Source: Alphaproteobacteria bacterium
Lineage (GTDB): Bacteria > Pseudomonadota > Alphaproteobacteria > RF32 > CAG-239
NCBI GenBank assembly: GCA_900769705.1
Contig: CAAGHP010000020.1
Location: 136,003 to 200,002 of the forward strand
Length of the DNA: 64,000 nt
Direction of reading: 5' to 3'
Every line of letters begins with the position of its first letter. Within the stretch, counting starts at the first letter, position 1. Position numbers and translations under genes: made by a program. The notes under the pieces are model-generated. The model searched no databases, was not told the DNA's origin, and saw nothing but the letters and a program-made list of their open reading frames with translations. Shown one piece after another: positions 25,176 through 34,097 of the stretch.

Positions 25176-25429
25176 CAGCTAATCCTCAAAAATCCGTATT
25201 CATCAGTCGGAAGCCCTAAGTCTTCTATAGCAGAGCCGTTTTGCAGCAGGCTTATGGCCGTAGACATATTGTCAAAGTCATAAATGTAACTGTCTGCACG
25301 ATGAAAAGAGCTTAATCCCAGCAAAGCTATAACCGAAAGCACTCCAGCGGCTTTAATCAGATTCCTGATACGTTTGCGCCGAAAATACAGCGGTTTTGCC
25401 TCTTTTAACAAATCAGATATATCGTCCAT
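25175..25429 (-). CDS. small membrane protein, possible anti-sigma factor
   Basis: An 84-residue protein. The ATG at 25429 is preferred to the one at 25435, because GAGGT directly abuts the latter and is properly spaced from the former. It has a cytoplasmic Lys/Arg-rich N-terminus (residues 1-24), one membrane segment (about 27-43: AAGVLSVIALLGLSSF) and a 40-residue outer part. Topology, size and overlap with the sigma gene suggest an anti-sigma factor, but no zinc-binding anti-sigma motif is present and the order (anti-sigma before sigma) is the reverse of the common one. Confidence 0.65.
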   Translation of the reverse strand: MDDISDLLKEAKPLYFRRKRIRNLIKAAGVLSVIALLGLSSFHRADSYIYDFDNMSTAISLLQNGSAIEDLGLPTDEYGFLRIS

Positions 25430-25464
25430 TTTCATACCTCGTTCAATTTGCTTACATTATTTAT

Positions 25465-25491
25465 AACGACATAAGTTGCGTAAAAGTTCAC
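25465..25491 (-). promoter_or_regulatory. ECF-type promoter of the sigma operon
   Basis: On the minus strand, GTGAAC (25491-25486), 17 bases, then CGTT (25468-25465). This closely fits the GGAAC-N16/17-CGTT form used by alphaproteobacterial ECF sigma factors. It lies about 36 bases before the first start codon. Confidence 0.6.
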
Positions 25492-25502
25492 TAAAAAATA
25501 AA

Positions 25503-25524
25503 GCCGCCGAAAAATTTCAGCGGC
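25503..25524 (-). terminator. terminator of the coupling-protein operon
   Basis: GCCGCCGAAA pairs with TTTCAGCGGC (one mismatch) around AA. On the minus strand the stem runs into TTTATTTTTT. Confidence 0.8.
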
Positions 25525-25542
25525 AATAAGCAAAAGAAATTG

Positions 25543-27759
25543 TTATGCTTGCGGTGTATCAACTTCAAAGTTATCATCACCTTCGGCATCCGGATCATAG
25601 TCAATGCCAAGCTTAGCCAGCATATCATCGTTAATGTCTTCACGCTGAGCTACAATCCAATCCGGAACATTAGGACAAGGCGGCAGCTTTGAAAGCTTGC
25701 GCATTTTCGGATCCAGATAATAACGCGGCGAATCCGCTAAAATCGGCCGGTCTATATAGCTTTGCATCAAAACAACTTGTTTCAGCAAAGGCAAGCTCAG
25801 CAGCTGAGTAGCACTGATAACCGGAACTCCTTGCATTTGATAGCTTACATTCTTTGCCAGTGGATTAAAATCTTTACCCAAGCTGCCCTCTGTACGGCTG
25901 AAAGACGAAACTTGCACGGTTTTGTTACCTATCATTTTAGAAAAACGCTGGGCTGTAACCTCGTTGTTTTGTGAAAGAATAATCTTGCAGGCAGTGGTAG
26001 AAATCACTGTTTCCAAGTCGTCTTTACCATATTTGCCGGAGATTTGGCCTAAGTCTTGTCCAATCAGTAAATATGATACTTTTTGACCACGACCTACGGC
26101 CGGACCGTCAATAATAGCTTTCATTTTCGGCATTTGCGGAAACTCGTCGAGGATGAACAATGTTGGGAATGGTCCCATTTTGCCGTCGGTTTTATTAACA
26201 TGGTTAGGTGGATTAGAAATCAGATAAGACGACATAAGTTCAATAAACGTACTGCTGATAACGCCCAAAGCACGTGCATCAACTTGGTTTACGGAAAGAT
26301 AAACCGAAATCGGTTTCCACTCTCCGGTAACCGGGTCTTTCATTCCGCGTAGGTCCTTAAATTGAATGTCTGAAAAGCTGGTGCGGGCTTTTACTGCTTG
26401 GTTTTTGAAACAGCCGATACCGGCAAAAGCTGTAGAAAGCACGGAGCCGCGTTCCTTATCAGGCATACTGCTGAGGGAGCTTAATTCGGTGATACAACGC
26501 TGCGAATAACCAAAATTGCGGGCTTCTTTTACGGCTTCTTCCAACATGTCATGTGTCGGGTCAGCCATGGCAGCCATTTGGTCGCCTTCATCCATACGGC
26601 GCTGAATTTCTTGGGCAGCGTTAATCTGCGCTTCGGTAATCCATTCCATAATCATAGCAATGCAGGCTTCACGTCCCATCCAGCGGGATGGCAGCAAATT
26701 CCAAGTGCCGATTGGCAGATAGTTTTCCATGGTTAAAGTGCCGTTTTTCAAATTTTGAATAGCGCGCGGAGCAGCCGGATCGCGCATTTCCATATAGTAG
26801 CCTTCCAAAACTTCTTTATCTTTGGCATCAAGCTTTCCTTCATATATTCGGCTGATAAAATAGTCATTAGCGCGGGCGCGGTCACATTTAGAAGCCACAA
26901 AGTTAATAAAGCCGGTTAGTGCGGCGCGGCCGGTGTTTGCCCAGTGCGGGTCGGCGCCGCCTTTAGGATCTTCAACCAAAATATTGCACATAGAGTCCAC
27001 ATACATATCGCGGTCAGGGCCGGCATCAGGCATGGAGTTAGGCGACAGAGGATTCCAGCTTGGGTAATAAATACCTTCGCTTGGGTTATCCTCGGCACCC
27101 CAGTTGATGATAAACACAGGGCCTACTTTGGCGCGAGCGCCACTTGTAGAATAGCAAAGCTCCGGTTTTGGATCGTTTACGATAATGCTTAGTTTGCCGG
27201 AGTTAAAAATAGTCGGAATCACCACACCGGCGGTTTTACCTGTACCCGGAGGAGCGCAGCATAGAGTTGCCAATGTTTCTTTAAGCATCAAAAAGCGGCC
27301 TTTAAATTTCCCCACTACCTGACAAAAGCCGTCAAATCCGAGCAAAGCCATTTTGTTGATATCTCGCAATTCGGCGATTCGAGCTGAACCTTGGGTGTTG
27401 ACTTGAAATTTATACGGACTGAGCAAAGCGCCGACAATCAGCCCGACCGGAATTGTTATAAACGGCAGCAGTGGTAGCCATAAGCTGAGTGAAAAAGCTC
27501 CGTGATAACGTATAAGCTGCCTAAACCATTTAGCATACATAGCCCATAAATGTCCGGGTTTTTCAACAATAAGAGCCAAGAATTTGTTAATCATTTCAAA
27601 TGAAGACTTGGATACGCCATGACCGACCAAATATGACAAAGGCAGTGCAAAAATAAACAGGACTATTGTTAAGCCTAAGCAAATTAAAAACGTAATCATC
27701 ATCCAGCGTACGGCGCTGTCATATTCTTTCCATTCTTCTCCGCGTTCTTTAAATGCCAT
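25543..27759 (-). CDS. VirD4/TraG-type coupling ATPase
   Basis: A 738-residue inner-membrane hexameric ATPase of the type IV coupling protein family, which hands DNA or protein substrates to a secretion channel. Membrane helices lie at about 19-45 and 92-113. The family motif QGSARIAE is at 123-130, Walker A APPGTGKTAG at 169-178, and Walker B LFILDEFPQMPKM near residue 530. The helical all-alpha domain is present, and an acidic tail (DPDAEGDDNFEVD) ends the protein. It is the last gene of a five-gene minus-strand operon, 8 bases after the 498-residue gene. No VirB or relaxase genes are in the window. Confidence 0.9.
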   Translation of the reverse strand: MAFKERGEEWKEYDSAVRWMMITFLICLGLTIVLFIFALPLSYLVGHGVSKSSFEMINKFLALIVEKPGHLWAMYAKWFRQLIRYHGAFSLSLWLPLLPFITIPVGLIVGALLSPYKFQVNTQGSARIAELRDINKMALLGFDGFCQVVGKFKGRFLMLKETLATLCCAPPGTGKTAGVVIPTIFNSGKLSIIVNDPKPELCYSTSGARAKVGPVFIINWGAEDNPSEGIYYPSWNPLSPNSMPDAGPDRDMYVDSMCNILVEDPKGGADPHWANTGRAALTGFINFVASKCDRARANDYFISRIYEGKLDAKDKEVLEGYYMEMRDPAAPRAIQNLKNGTLTMENYLPIGTWNLLPSRWMGREACIAMIMEWITEAQINAAQEIQRRMDEGDQMAAMADPTHDMLEEAVKEARNFGYSQRCITELSSLSSMPDKERGSVLSTAFAGIGCFKNQAVKARTSFSDIQFKDLRGMKDPVTGEWKPISVYLSVNQVDARALGVISSTFIELMSSYLISNPPNHVNKTDGKMGPFPTLFILDEFPQMPKMKAIIDGPAVGRGQKVSYLLIGQDLGQISGKYGKDDLETVISTTACKIILSQNNEVTAQRFSKMIGNKTVQVSSFSRTEGSLGKDFNPLAKNVSYQMQGVPVISATQLLSLPLLKQVVLMQSYIDRPILADSPRYYLDPKMRKLSKLPPCPNVPDWIVAQREDINDDMLAKLGIDYDPDAEGDDNFEVDTPQA

Positions 27760-27767
27760 TTTTCCCT

Positions 27768-29264
27768 CTATTTAATACTTTTTAAAACTTTGCGCAGACG
27801 GTTAAGTTCTTTGCGGTCAATTTGTGCTTCCGCGTCATCCAAGGTTTTGGAGAACAGGCGGATTTCTTTTGGAGCACCGCGATTAACTCTGGTTACGTCA
27901 ATATCCATCTTGTTCCAAATTTCAAACATATCGTCGGCATTGATAATATTTGCCATCTGAATAACCACATATGATTTTACTTCTTGCTCAAAATCTTCTT
28001 CCGCCAGTTTATCACGAATTATATTACGTGCAACATCTAGTTTGCGTACCGGTGAAATTCTATGGCTGTTTTCCGAAAACCAAAGTGGTTCTTCGCCGTT
28101 AAACAGCTCTTCATCAGCCAGCCAATCACCGCTTTCTTTATCGGCCAGGCACAGGCAGATTTCCGTATCCGAAACGCCGACAAAATCTATAACCGTGTTA
28201 TTTACATTTACGCCGGCAATAACATCATAGCCTTTTTGCTGCAAAATGTCATAAATCGGACTGCGCTGCTGATTGCTGCTGTCATTGTTTTCGGCAGTGT
28301 TTTCGTTATTTTGCTTATTATTGCTGCGGGATTGCTTGTCATTGCGGCTGTCGTCACGGCTGTTTTGCTTGTTATTTTTCTGCTTGTTGTCTTTATTATC
28401 ATTGTTTTTGCCATTGCGGTTGCCGCGTGGCTGATAGTCGCTGTCATCATCTTCATCATCATCGTCGTCAAACACCGGTTTTTTGTTTTGGCGCTTAGAA
28501 TATGAATCGTTATTATCCCGTTTGTTGTTTTTACGCGGTTTTGCCGGTATTTCATCTTCATCGTCGTCATCAAACACCGGTTTGGATTTTGCCGGTTCTT
28601 TTTTCTTTAAGATATCGGCTTTTTCAAAAGAGTCTATATCCAAATCAAAATCATCGTCGTCATCATCAAATTTGAACAGTGCATGATCAATAGCTGATGG
28701 AATATCAGTTTTCTTTGTCGTCTTAGAAGCAGCTGCCGCCATCGGAACCGGAGCAGGAGTTCTAACTTGCGACGGCAACACGGCACTGCCGCTAACCCCA
28801 GCCGTAACCGGAGCTGCGGTTTTTCCGTCTGAATAGTCGGAAATCGGCATTCTGAAACCAACTCCGGCCGGCCGCACTTGTTTATATGATTTTTTCTTTA
28901 CCACACCGTATTTGTTGTTAGTTTTCATAACGTTGATAGGTGTTTTAATCAAGCGGCGGTATAAAGTAACAGGCGACATTATAATGTCATATATAATGCG
29001 TTCCCACGCCACCATGCACAGCGTCCACCAGCCGGTGATAAGCATTGGAAAAAAGGTTACAAGAATAATCACAAAAGCCCATTCTTTTGGCGCGCGGATA
29101 ACCCAGCCCGCTTTCCAAAGCGCATAAGCTTGGCGCCAGTGGTCAGGCCAGAAAATATCAAAATGCCAGTTGCAGAGCATAATAACGCGGATGCCTTCTA
29201 TGAATACTATGCTCCATAGGCATCCCACGATAATTATTCTTGCAAAGACAATTAAGGATTTCAC
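27768..29264 (-). CDS. membrane protein with long D/N/K low-complexity linker
   Basis: A 498-residue protein I do not recognise. Two membrane segments lie near residues 4-28 and 62-86. A Pro/Ala-rich stretch (130-170) follows, then about 160 residues dominated by Asp, Asn, Lys and Ser with several DDDDE blocks (about 190-340), surely disordered. The last 160 residues form a compact domain beginning YDILQQKGYDVIAGVNV..VIDFVGVSDTEICLCL, a pattern loosely like a nuclease-fold or NERD-type core, without clear catalytic residues. Genomic position just before the coupling ATPase suggests a scaffold or substrate adaptor for it. Confidence 0.7.
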   Translation of the reverse strand: MKSLIVFARIIIVGCLWSIVFIEGIRVIMLCNWHFDIFWPDHWRQAYALWKAGWVIRAPKEWAFVIILVTFFPMLITGWWTLCMVAWERIIYDIIMSPVTLYRRLIKTPINVMKTNNKYGVVKKKSYKQVRPAGVGFRMPISDYSDGKTAAPVTAGVSGSAVLPSQVRTPAPVPMAAAASKTTKKTDIPSAIDHALFKFDDDDDDFDLDIDSFEKADILKKKEPAKSKPVFDDDDEDEIPAKPRKNNKRDNNDSYSKRQNKKPVFDDDDDEDDDSDYQPRGNRNGKNNDNKDNKQKNNKQNSRDDSRNDKQSRSNNKQNNENTAENNDSSNQQRSPIYDILQQKGYDVIAGVNVNNTVIDFVGVSDTEICLCLADKESGDWLADEELFNGEEPLWFSENSHRISPVRKLDVARNIIRDKLAEEDFEQEVKSYVVIQMANIINADDMFEIWNKMDIDVTRVNRGAPKEIRLFSKTLDDAEAQIDRKELNRLRKVLKSIK

Positions 29265-29318
29265 CCGTCTTACTCCATACTTTTCTTCTTAGTATAATCC
29301 TAATTTATAAAGAGAGTG

Positions 29319-29810
29319 TTAATTGATTTCATTTTCTATCTTTTCAACAATTTCTTTACGGAATTCGGCAGAATCGGCTTTTTGCGGATTCTTTTTATTT
29401 TCCAATTCAATACGTTCCTGCACCAGTTGTTCTATGGTCTTTTTCTCCTCAATTTTTAAGTTTTTAATATTTACTTCCGGCATGCCGGCGCTGTATTTAT
29501 CCAGCCCGCGGTTAGATATCCAGCTCAGCGGTTTCATAATCAGATTCATATACTGGTATTTTGCCAGTCTGCGCCATATCCAGAACACGATTGGAAAATA
29601 AGATATAATTCCTAAAAGCATAAAAATGTCGCCGGTATGAAGTACTCCGCCGTCATTCCAATAGTTGCTGATAGAAGCATAGGTCTGCGGCGCTAAAAGG
29701 TTAATTTGATAGCACAGCAAAAACAACTGCTGATAAATCAAAAGCAGCAGCGCGCTGAATAATGCGCCGGCAATCAAAACGCACAGGTAGTGAAAAATCT
29801 TTTTTATCAT
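29319..29810 (-). CDS. uncharacterised membrane protein of the coupling-protein operon
   Basis: A 163-residue protein with two hydrophobic segments (about residues 6-36 and 58-82), the first long enough to be one or two helices. A charged cytoplasmic C-terminus of 70 residues is rich in Lys and Glu. It overlaps the end of the upstream 674-residue gene by 4 bases, implying translational coupling. No motif is recognised. The small membrane-subunit build would suit a partner of the VirD4-type ATPase, but that is inference. Confidence 0.7.
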   Translation of the reverse strand: MIKKIFHYLCVLIAGALFSALLLLIYQQLFLLCYQINLLAPQTYASISNYWNDGGVLHTGDIFMLLGIISYFPIVFWIWRRLAKYQYMNLIMKPLSWISNRGLDKYSAGMPEVNIKNLKIEEKKTIEQLVQERIELENKKNPQKADSAEFRKEIVEKIENEIN

Positions 29811-31831
29811 CGGCCGTTATTCCCTTTATGTGCATATACGGCATTGTAAAGCGCATCATTTTTGCCTTCAGTCGAATAGTTTTTGAATTTATTGTTTTTA
29901 CTCAAAATTTCTTCATAGGTCTTATTGTTTTTGAACTTTTCTTTGCGTTGTTTGTTGCTTTCAATCTGCGAGTCCATGGCTTTGATGTCATTTGCAATAT
30001 TTGCAGCCGCGCTGTTTTGAATAACACTGCGGGTGTTGAATTTGGTTGCAGCTTCATCCAATCCGTCTAATCCGGCTTCTTTGCGCTTTTTCGGCAGCAG
30101 CAGCTCTTTATGCTTGTCGCAGGCTTCAAAGAATTTATCTGTCTTGTCAAGGCTTTCTTTAGTGTCTTTTGATATTTCACCGCCGGCTGATTTATAGTTG
30201 GATTTTTTCAAATCATCGGTCAGATAGCCTTTGCTTTTTCCGACTGCGTGTTCGGCTGTTTTAAGCAGTTCTTCAACGCCAATTTGTTGGGCATTTGCAA
30301 TTTTAGCCGGATCTTTCACGCCTTCGTTTAATTCCATATCCAGTTTAATGTGCTCGGCCACGCCGGTAACGCCGGCCATGAGGCTTGAATATTTTTTCTG
30401 AGTGGCTTTGGCAATGTCTTTTTGAACATTTTCATCATTCCAATCAGGCAATTCGCCGTTTTTCTTCATGTGCTTTGCCATATATTCAGTGGTGGCGGCC
30501 TGAACCGCAACATCATAAACCCGAACCATGGCATTTTTCATCTGCTTAGAATTTTCCATGGCGTTCAGCTGTTCCATAAAGGCTTTCGGATCTTTTTTAT
30601 AAGTTTGATTGATGTTTTCAATCATGGCTTTGTCTTTAGGATTATTTTCATCCAAAACAGTCCATTTCTGCGGAGTTTTACCCACATTGGCACGAATATC
30701 TTGGCCGAGTTTGCTTATGTAGCCGTTTCTGTCATCTAAGCCCTGAGCAAATTTTTCGCGCATATTTTCCGGCATTTTATCCATAAAGTCCAAACCGTCC
30801 TTTTGGAAGTCTTTAGCTTTTTGACTGTTGGCTTTATCTGATTTATTTTTTGGCGCATTGTGCTTTTTCTCAAATTTATCACACGTGCGGTCAACTGCTC
30901 CGCAAACGCCGCCGACAACTTTGTTGACAGACCAATTCAAAGATGCTAAGAACCATTCGTTATACATATATTGAATAATATCTTGTTCGCCGATTTTAGA
31001 GCCTTCCCAGCTGCTGCCTTTGCTTTTATCTTCTTCCGGAGCATCTTCAACCGTGGCTTCGTTTTCATCTTCATTTTCTTCTTTTTTCTGCGGTTGAACA
31101 TTTACTTTGACTGCAGGTTTTTCTTGGGTTTCTACTTTCAAAGCCGGTTTTTCTTCGCCGCCGATTTCCAAACCTTCGCTGTTTTCAGCCATTTCAATAT
31201 TCAAAGGTGCGGCGGTGTTTTCTGTTTGCTGCTCTGCGGCTTTGTTGTTTGTCAAAATTTTGCTGCTGAGAACAGGAGAGTACCCTTCTTCATCTTTAAC
31301 CTGTCCTACTTTAGCAATATCCTCAACAGTTTGCCCGTTTCTATCCGGCGAATCCATTGAAATACCCAGATTTTTCAATTCCTCCATATTTTTTGCATAT
31401 TCTTCGCTTTTTTGCTGAAAAGTGTTTTTGCCGTCATCAGAGAGGTTTTGCTCCGGCGAGCGGTCAAGGTTGGCCTTGTCGTAGGCCGCAACAGCCTGTT
31501 TAGCTGCAAAGGTGGCAAAATTTTCGCCGGTTATCGGATTTTGGGTTTTAGAAAAAGCTTCAAATTGTTCAGCCGAAACAATTCCTTTGTCTGTCAAATC
31601 TTTTACTCTTTTGACGGTGTCCATCATTTTGTCTAAAGGAACAAGTCCCATGTTTTCTTTGTTTTTAACTTTAGGAAAAACTTGTTTGGCAAATTCTTTC
31701 GATTCTAAAAGTTTGGGATTTTTTGTCAGAATATCTTTAAGCTTTTCATCAGACGCCTTGTCTTGCACTGCCTTTAAAAAGTCTCTGGCGGCTCTTTTCA
31801 TTAACACTGATTGTTGATTTTTTTCAGCCAT
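29807..31831 (-). CDS. large charged helical protein of the coupling-protein operon
   Basis: A 674-residue protein without signal peptide or membrane helix. It is rich in Lys, Glu, Asp and Asn. Residues 30-180 contain weak ankyrin-like phrases (NPITGENFATFAAKQAV, DSPDRNGQTVEDIAKVG). Residues 200-275 are a low-complexity Glu/Pro/Lys linker. The remainder is predicted helical, with a short hydrophobic aromatic patch (YMYNEWFLASLNWSVN) near 290. GGAG precedes the ATG. I do not recognise a family. It could be a secreted substrate or a cytoplasmic adaptor of the coupling ATPase encoded three genes downstream. Confidence 0.7.
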   Translation of the reverse strand: MAEKNQQSVLMKRAARDFLKAVQDKASDEKLKDILTKNPKLLESKEFAKQVFPKVKNKENMGLVPLDKMMDTVKRVKDLTDKGIVSAEQFEAFSKTQNPITGENFATFAAKQAVAAYDKANLDRSPEQNLSDDGKNTFQQKSEEYAKNMEELKNLGISMDSPDRNGQTVEDIAKVGQVKDEEGYSPVLSSKILTNNKAAEQQTENTAAPLNIEMAENSEGLEIGGEEKPALKVETQEKPAVKVNVQPQKKEENEDENEATVEDAPEEDKSKGSSWEGSKIGEQDIIQYMYNEWFLASLNWSVNKVVGGVCGAVDRTCDKFEKKHNAPKNKSDKANSQKAKDFQKDGLDFMDKMPENMREKFAQGLDDRNGYISKLGQDIRANVGKTPQKWTVLDENNPKDKAMIENINQTYKKDPKAFMEQLNAMENSKQMKNAMVRVYDVAVQAATTEYMAKHMKKNGELPDWNDENVQKDIAKATQKKYSSLMAGVTGVAEHIKLDMELNEGVKDPAKIANAQQIGVEELLKTAEHAVGKSKGYLTDDLKKSNYKSAGGEISKDTKESLDKTDKFFEACDKHKELLLPKKRKEAGLDGLDEAATKFNTRSVIQNSAAANIANDIKAMDSQIESNKQRKEKFKNNKTYEEILSKNNKFKNYSTEGKNDALYNAVYAHKGNNGR

Positions 31832-31901
31832 GGGTTTTCTCCTTCTAACCTTATACCCTCAATATATCATAAAAAAATTTTTTTGTCTATTGTTATTTGT
31901 G

Positions 31902-32915
31902 CTAAACTTTGAGTCTTTTCAAAAAGTTACCGATTTCCAAATTTACACGAATACCGTCTTTAGGCGTAACTTTTAAGAGCCCGAACCAGCGTGGTTTGAT
32001 TTTACTGAAATCAATCGGCGCAAAAATTGCCGGATTGGTTGTCAAAGCCTTAAACGCTCCGTCCACGTCTTTTTGCGCTACCCTGAAAAAATTGCTGATA
32101 AGCCGTTCGGCGTCAACCGGAAAGTTTTTAGCAGCCAAAGCTTCGGTAAATTTACGTTGTCTTTCTTTACGATTCAAATATTCTTCATACATAATCCGCT
32201 TAATGTGTTTTTCTTGATATTTTAGATATTTGGCCTGATATGACAGTTCGCAGCTTTCCATATCTATCAAAATTTCCACATAAGAAATTACAGCCAGCTG
32301 TAAATCGGCATTTGTCAATTTTTCAGCAAAGCTTAAAAATTCTTCATCGCTTGAAGTTAGCGGAAAATCGCCGACTTCCTGTGGAAACATTTTGGTCAGC
32401 AGCACCCAACCGGCAACAATATCCCCCGATAAAATGCGGCCGGAGCTTGGTTTATAGTTAGGGTACAAATCATCAATTTCAAATGAGCATTGGTAAGGCT
32501 TATTTAATTTTTCGGTTGAAAGTTTATTAACCGAATTGTAAAAATTTAAAAAGGCCTGCGCTAATTCGGATTCATCGCTGCCCAATGTCGGTTGCTCTTT
32601 CGTATCCTGCGCTTCTACTTTGGCGTCTTGCAAAGAAGATACCAGCGCTTTATCTAAATCTTCATCAGATATTTTTTCATTTACGCTTTGATCGGCTGCG
32701 CTCAGCATTGTTGTATAGTCAACAATATCGTCGTTATCGTCATCATCGTCACCATCGTCATCATCAACCGATGCACTGCTGTCGGCATTTTTCATCTGAT
32801 TTATTTTTTCAGCAGCCGATACATTATTGTTCGGTTCGTTGTCTATGGAATCATTGATAAAACTGTCGAGCAGCTTTTCAAAATCATCATCTTCCAAAAT
32901 ATCGCTGTTAGCCAT
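31902..32915 (-). CDS. acidic cytoplasmic protein, first gene of the coupling-protein operon
   Basis: A 337-residue protein. The ATG at 32915 follows GGAG at good spacing, and an upstream in-frame ATG (32966) does not. Residues 1-110 are very acidic and disordered (several Asp runs such as DDDDGDDDDDNDD). The C-terminal 220 residues form a helical domain with 'LTNADLQLAVISYVEILIDMESCELSYQAKYLKYQEKHIKRIMYEEYLNRKERQRKF'-like amphipathic helices (only part quoted elsewhere). No family is recognised. The acidic tail is shared in style with the 498-residue membrane protein and the ATPase tail of the same operon. Confidence 0.65.
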   Translation of the reverse strand: MANSDILEDDDFEKLLDSFINDSIDNEPNNNVSAAEKINQMKNADSSASVDDDDGDDDDDNDDIVDYTTMLSAADQSVNEKISDEDLDKALVSSLQDAKVEAQDTKEQPTLGSDESELAQAFLNFYNSVNKLSTEKLNKPYQCSFEIDDLYPNYKPSSGRILSGDIVAGWVLLTKMFPQEVGDFPLTSSDEEFLSFAEKLTNADLQLAVISYVEILIDMESCELSYQAKYLKYQEKHIKRIMYEEYLNRKERQRKFTEALAAKNFPVDAERLISNFFRVAQKDVDGAFKALTTNPAIFAPIDFSKIKPRWFGLLKVTPKDGIRVNLEIGNFLKRLKV

Positions 32916-33014
32916 ATTCTTATTCTCCTGAATATTTGCATAATCTTTACTTGCTTTTAGCGGCAAGACTTATTAAGCTGTATTATAAACAAAGATACTT
33001 AATAAAGGCTAAAA

Positions 33015-33992
33015 ATGAGCATGGAAGAAACAATATTTTCTACAGCAGAAGCTGCGGAATGTGATAAAAAGTTACGTTTGGATAAATTTTTGGCAAAAAG
33101 CCTGCCGAATTTTTCACGTTCGCAGCTGCAACGATTGATTGCGGAAGGCTATGTTTTGCTGGATGACATTATTGTTTCGGATAATTCATATAAAGTAAAA
33201 GCTGGCGATGTTTTCCAAGTTTCCGTTCCTCCGGCCGCAGAAGCCGAGCCGATTGCCGAAGATATTCCGCTGGATATAGTTTATGAAGACGCCGATTTAC
33301 TGGTTGTCAACAAACCGGCCGGCATGACTGTTCACCCTGCAGCTGGCGTTTCACGTGGAACACTGGTAAATGCTTTACTTTATCATTGCAAAGACAGTCT
33401 GTCAGGCATCGGCGGCGTTAAGCGTCCGGGGATTGTACATCGTATTGACCGCGAAACCAGCGGTTTGTTGGTAGTGGCAAAAAATGACATTGCTCATCGT
33501 TTTTTGAGTGAACAATTTGCCGAACATTCTATTGAACGCACTTATTTAGCCGTTGTTTACGGCGTCCCTGCCCCGCTTAACGGCTGTATAGAAGGAAATA
33601 TCGGGCGCAGTCCTGCCGATCGCAAAAAAATGGCGATTGTAACAAACGGCGGTAAGCCGGCGATTACTCATTATAAAACCCTGCAGATGTTCAAAAATGC
33701 AGCTTCGTTAGTGCAATGTAATCTGGAAACGGGCCGTACTCATCAGATTCGCGTACACTTAACAAGTGTAGGCAATGCTTTAATCGGTGACAAAGTCTAT
33801 GTGAAGAACCATAAAACCGCCGTAAATTTGCCGCAGAATCTCAAAAACTATGTCAATGATTTTCCACGCCAAGCCTTGCACGCCAAGAGTTTGGGCTTTA
33901 TTCATCCGACAACAAAAAAATTTATGCAGTTTGATTCTTCATTACCTTCAGATATGGCTGAGCTGCTGCAAAAACTTGCGGATGTAGACTAA
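33015..33992 (+). CDS. rluD: RluA-family 23S rRNA pseudouridine synthase (RluD-like)
   Basis: A 325-residue enzyme that isomerises uridine to pseudouridine in rRNA. The N-terminal S4 RNA-binding domain (LRLDKFLAKSLPNFSRSQLQRLIAEGYVLLDD, residues 22-60) is followed by the catalytic core with VVNKPAGMTVHPA, the active-site HRIDRETSGLLVVAKN (catalytic Asp near residue 145), and LETGRTHQIRVHL. The S4 domain and overall length match RluD, which acts on helix 69. AAAGG precedes the start. Divergent from the coupling-protein operon. In alphaproteobacteria it commonly precedes rpoH, as here. Confidence 0.9.
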   Translation: MSMEETIFSTAEAAECDKKLRLDKFLAKSLPNFSRSQLQRLIAEGYVLLDDIIVSDNSYKVKAGDVFQVSVPPAAEAEPIAEDIPLDIVYEDADLLVVNKPAGMTVHPAAGVSRGTLVNALLYHCKDSLSGIGGVKRPGIVHRIDRETSGLLVVAKNDIAHRFLSEQFAEHSIERTYLAVVYGVPAPLNGCIEGNIGRSPADRKKMAIVTNGGKPAITHYKTLQMFKNAASLVQCNLETGRTHQIRVHLTSVGNALIGDKVYVKNHKTAVNLPQNLKNYVNDFPRQALHAKSLGFIHPTTKKFMQFDSSLPSDMAELLQKLADVD

Positions 33993-33993
33993 T

Positions 33994-34029
33994 CTTTAGT
34001 TGATATTTTATTAAAAAATAGAACTAAAG
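33994..34029 (+). other. hairpin between rluD and rpoH
   Basis: CTTTAGTT (33994-34001) pairs exactly with AACTAAAG (34022-34029), with a 20-base AT-rich loop and no T run. It may be a weak rluD terminator and lies upstream of the predicted rpoH promoter. Confidence 0.4.
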
Positions 34030-34035
34030 TATAGA

Positions 34036-34064
34036 TTGTTTGTTAAAATTTTCATCTATATCAT
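34036..34064 (+). promoter_or_regulatory. promoter of rpoH
   Basis: TTGTTT (34036-34041) and TATCAT (34059-34064), 17 bases apart, 34 bases before the start codon. Confidence 0.5.
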
Positions 34065-34097
34065 ACTTCTAAACAACTAACAGGGGAAGTGAAGATA

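Noticed and set aside
28200..28573. 121-codon minus-strand frame rich in Met/Thr/Lys
   Set aside because: Frame shadow of the D/N/K low-complexity linker of the 498-residue protein.
30971..31360. 129-codon plus-strand frame antisense to the 674-residue gene
   Set aside because: Phe-rich shadow of the Glu/Lys-rich linker on the other strand; no ribosome site.
33347..33362. Near-parS sequence CGTTTCACGTGGAACA in rluD
   Set aside because: Two mismatches to the perfect palindrome, and it encodes the conserved GxxxGTLVNALL segment of the RluD family, so protein coding explains it.
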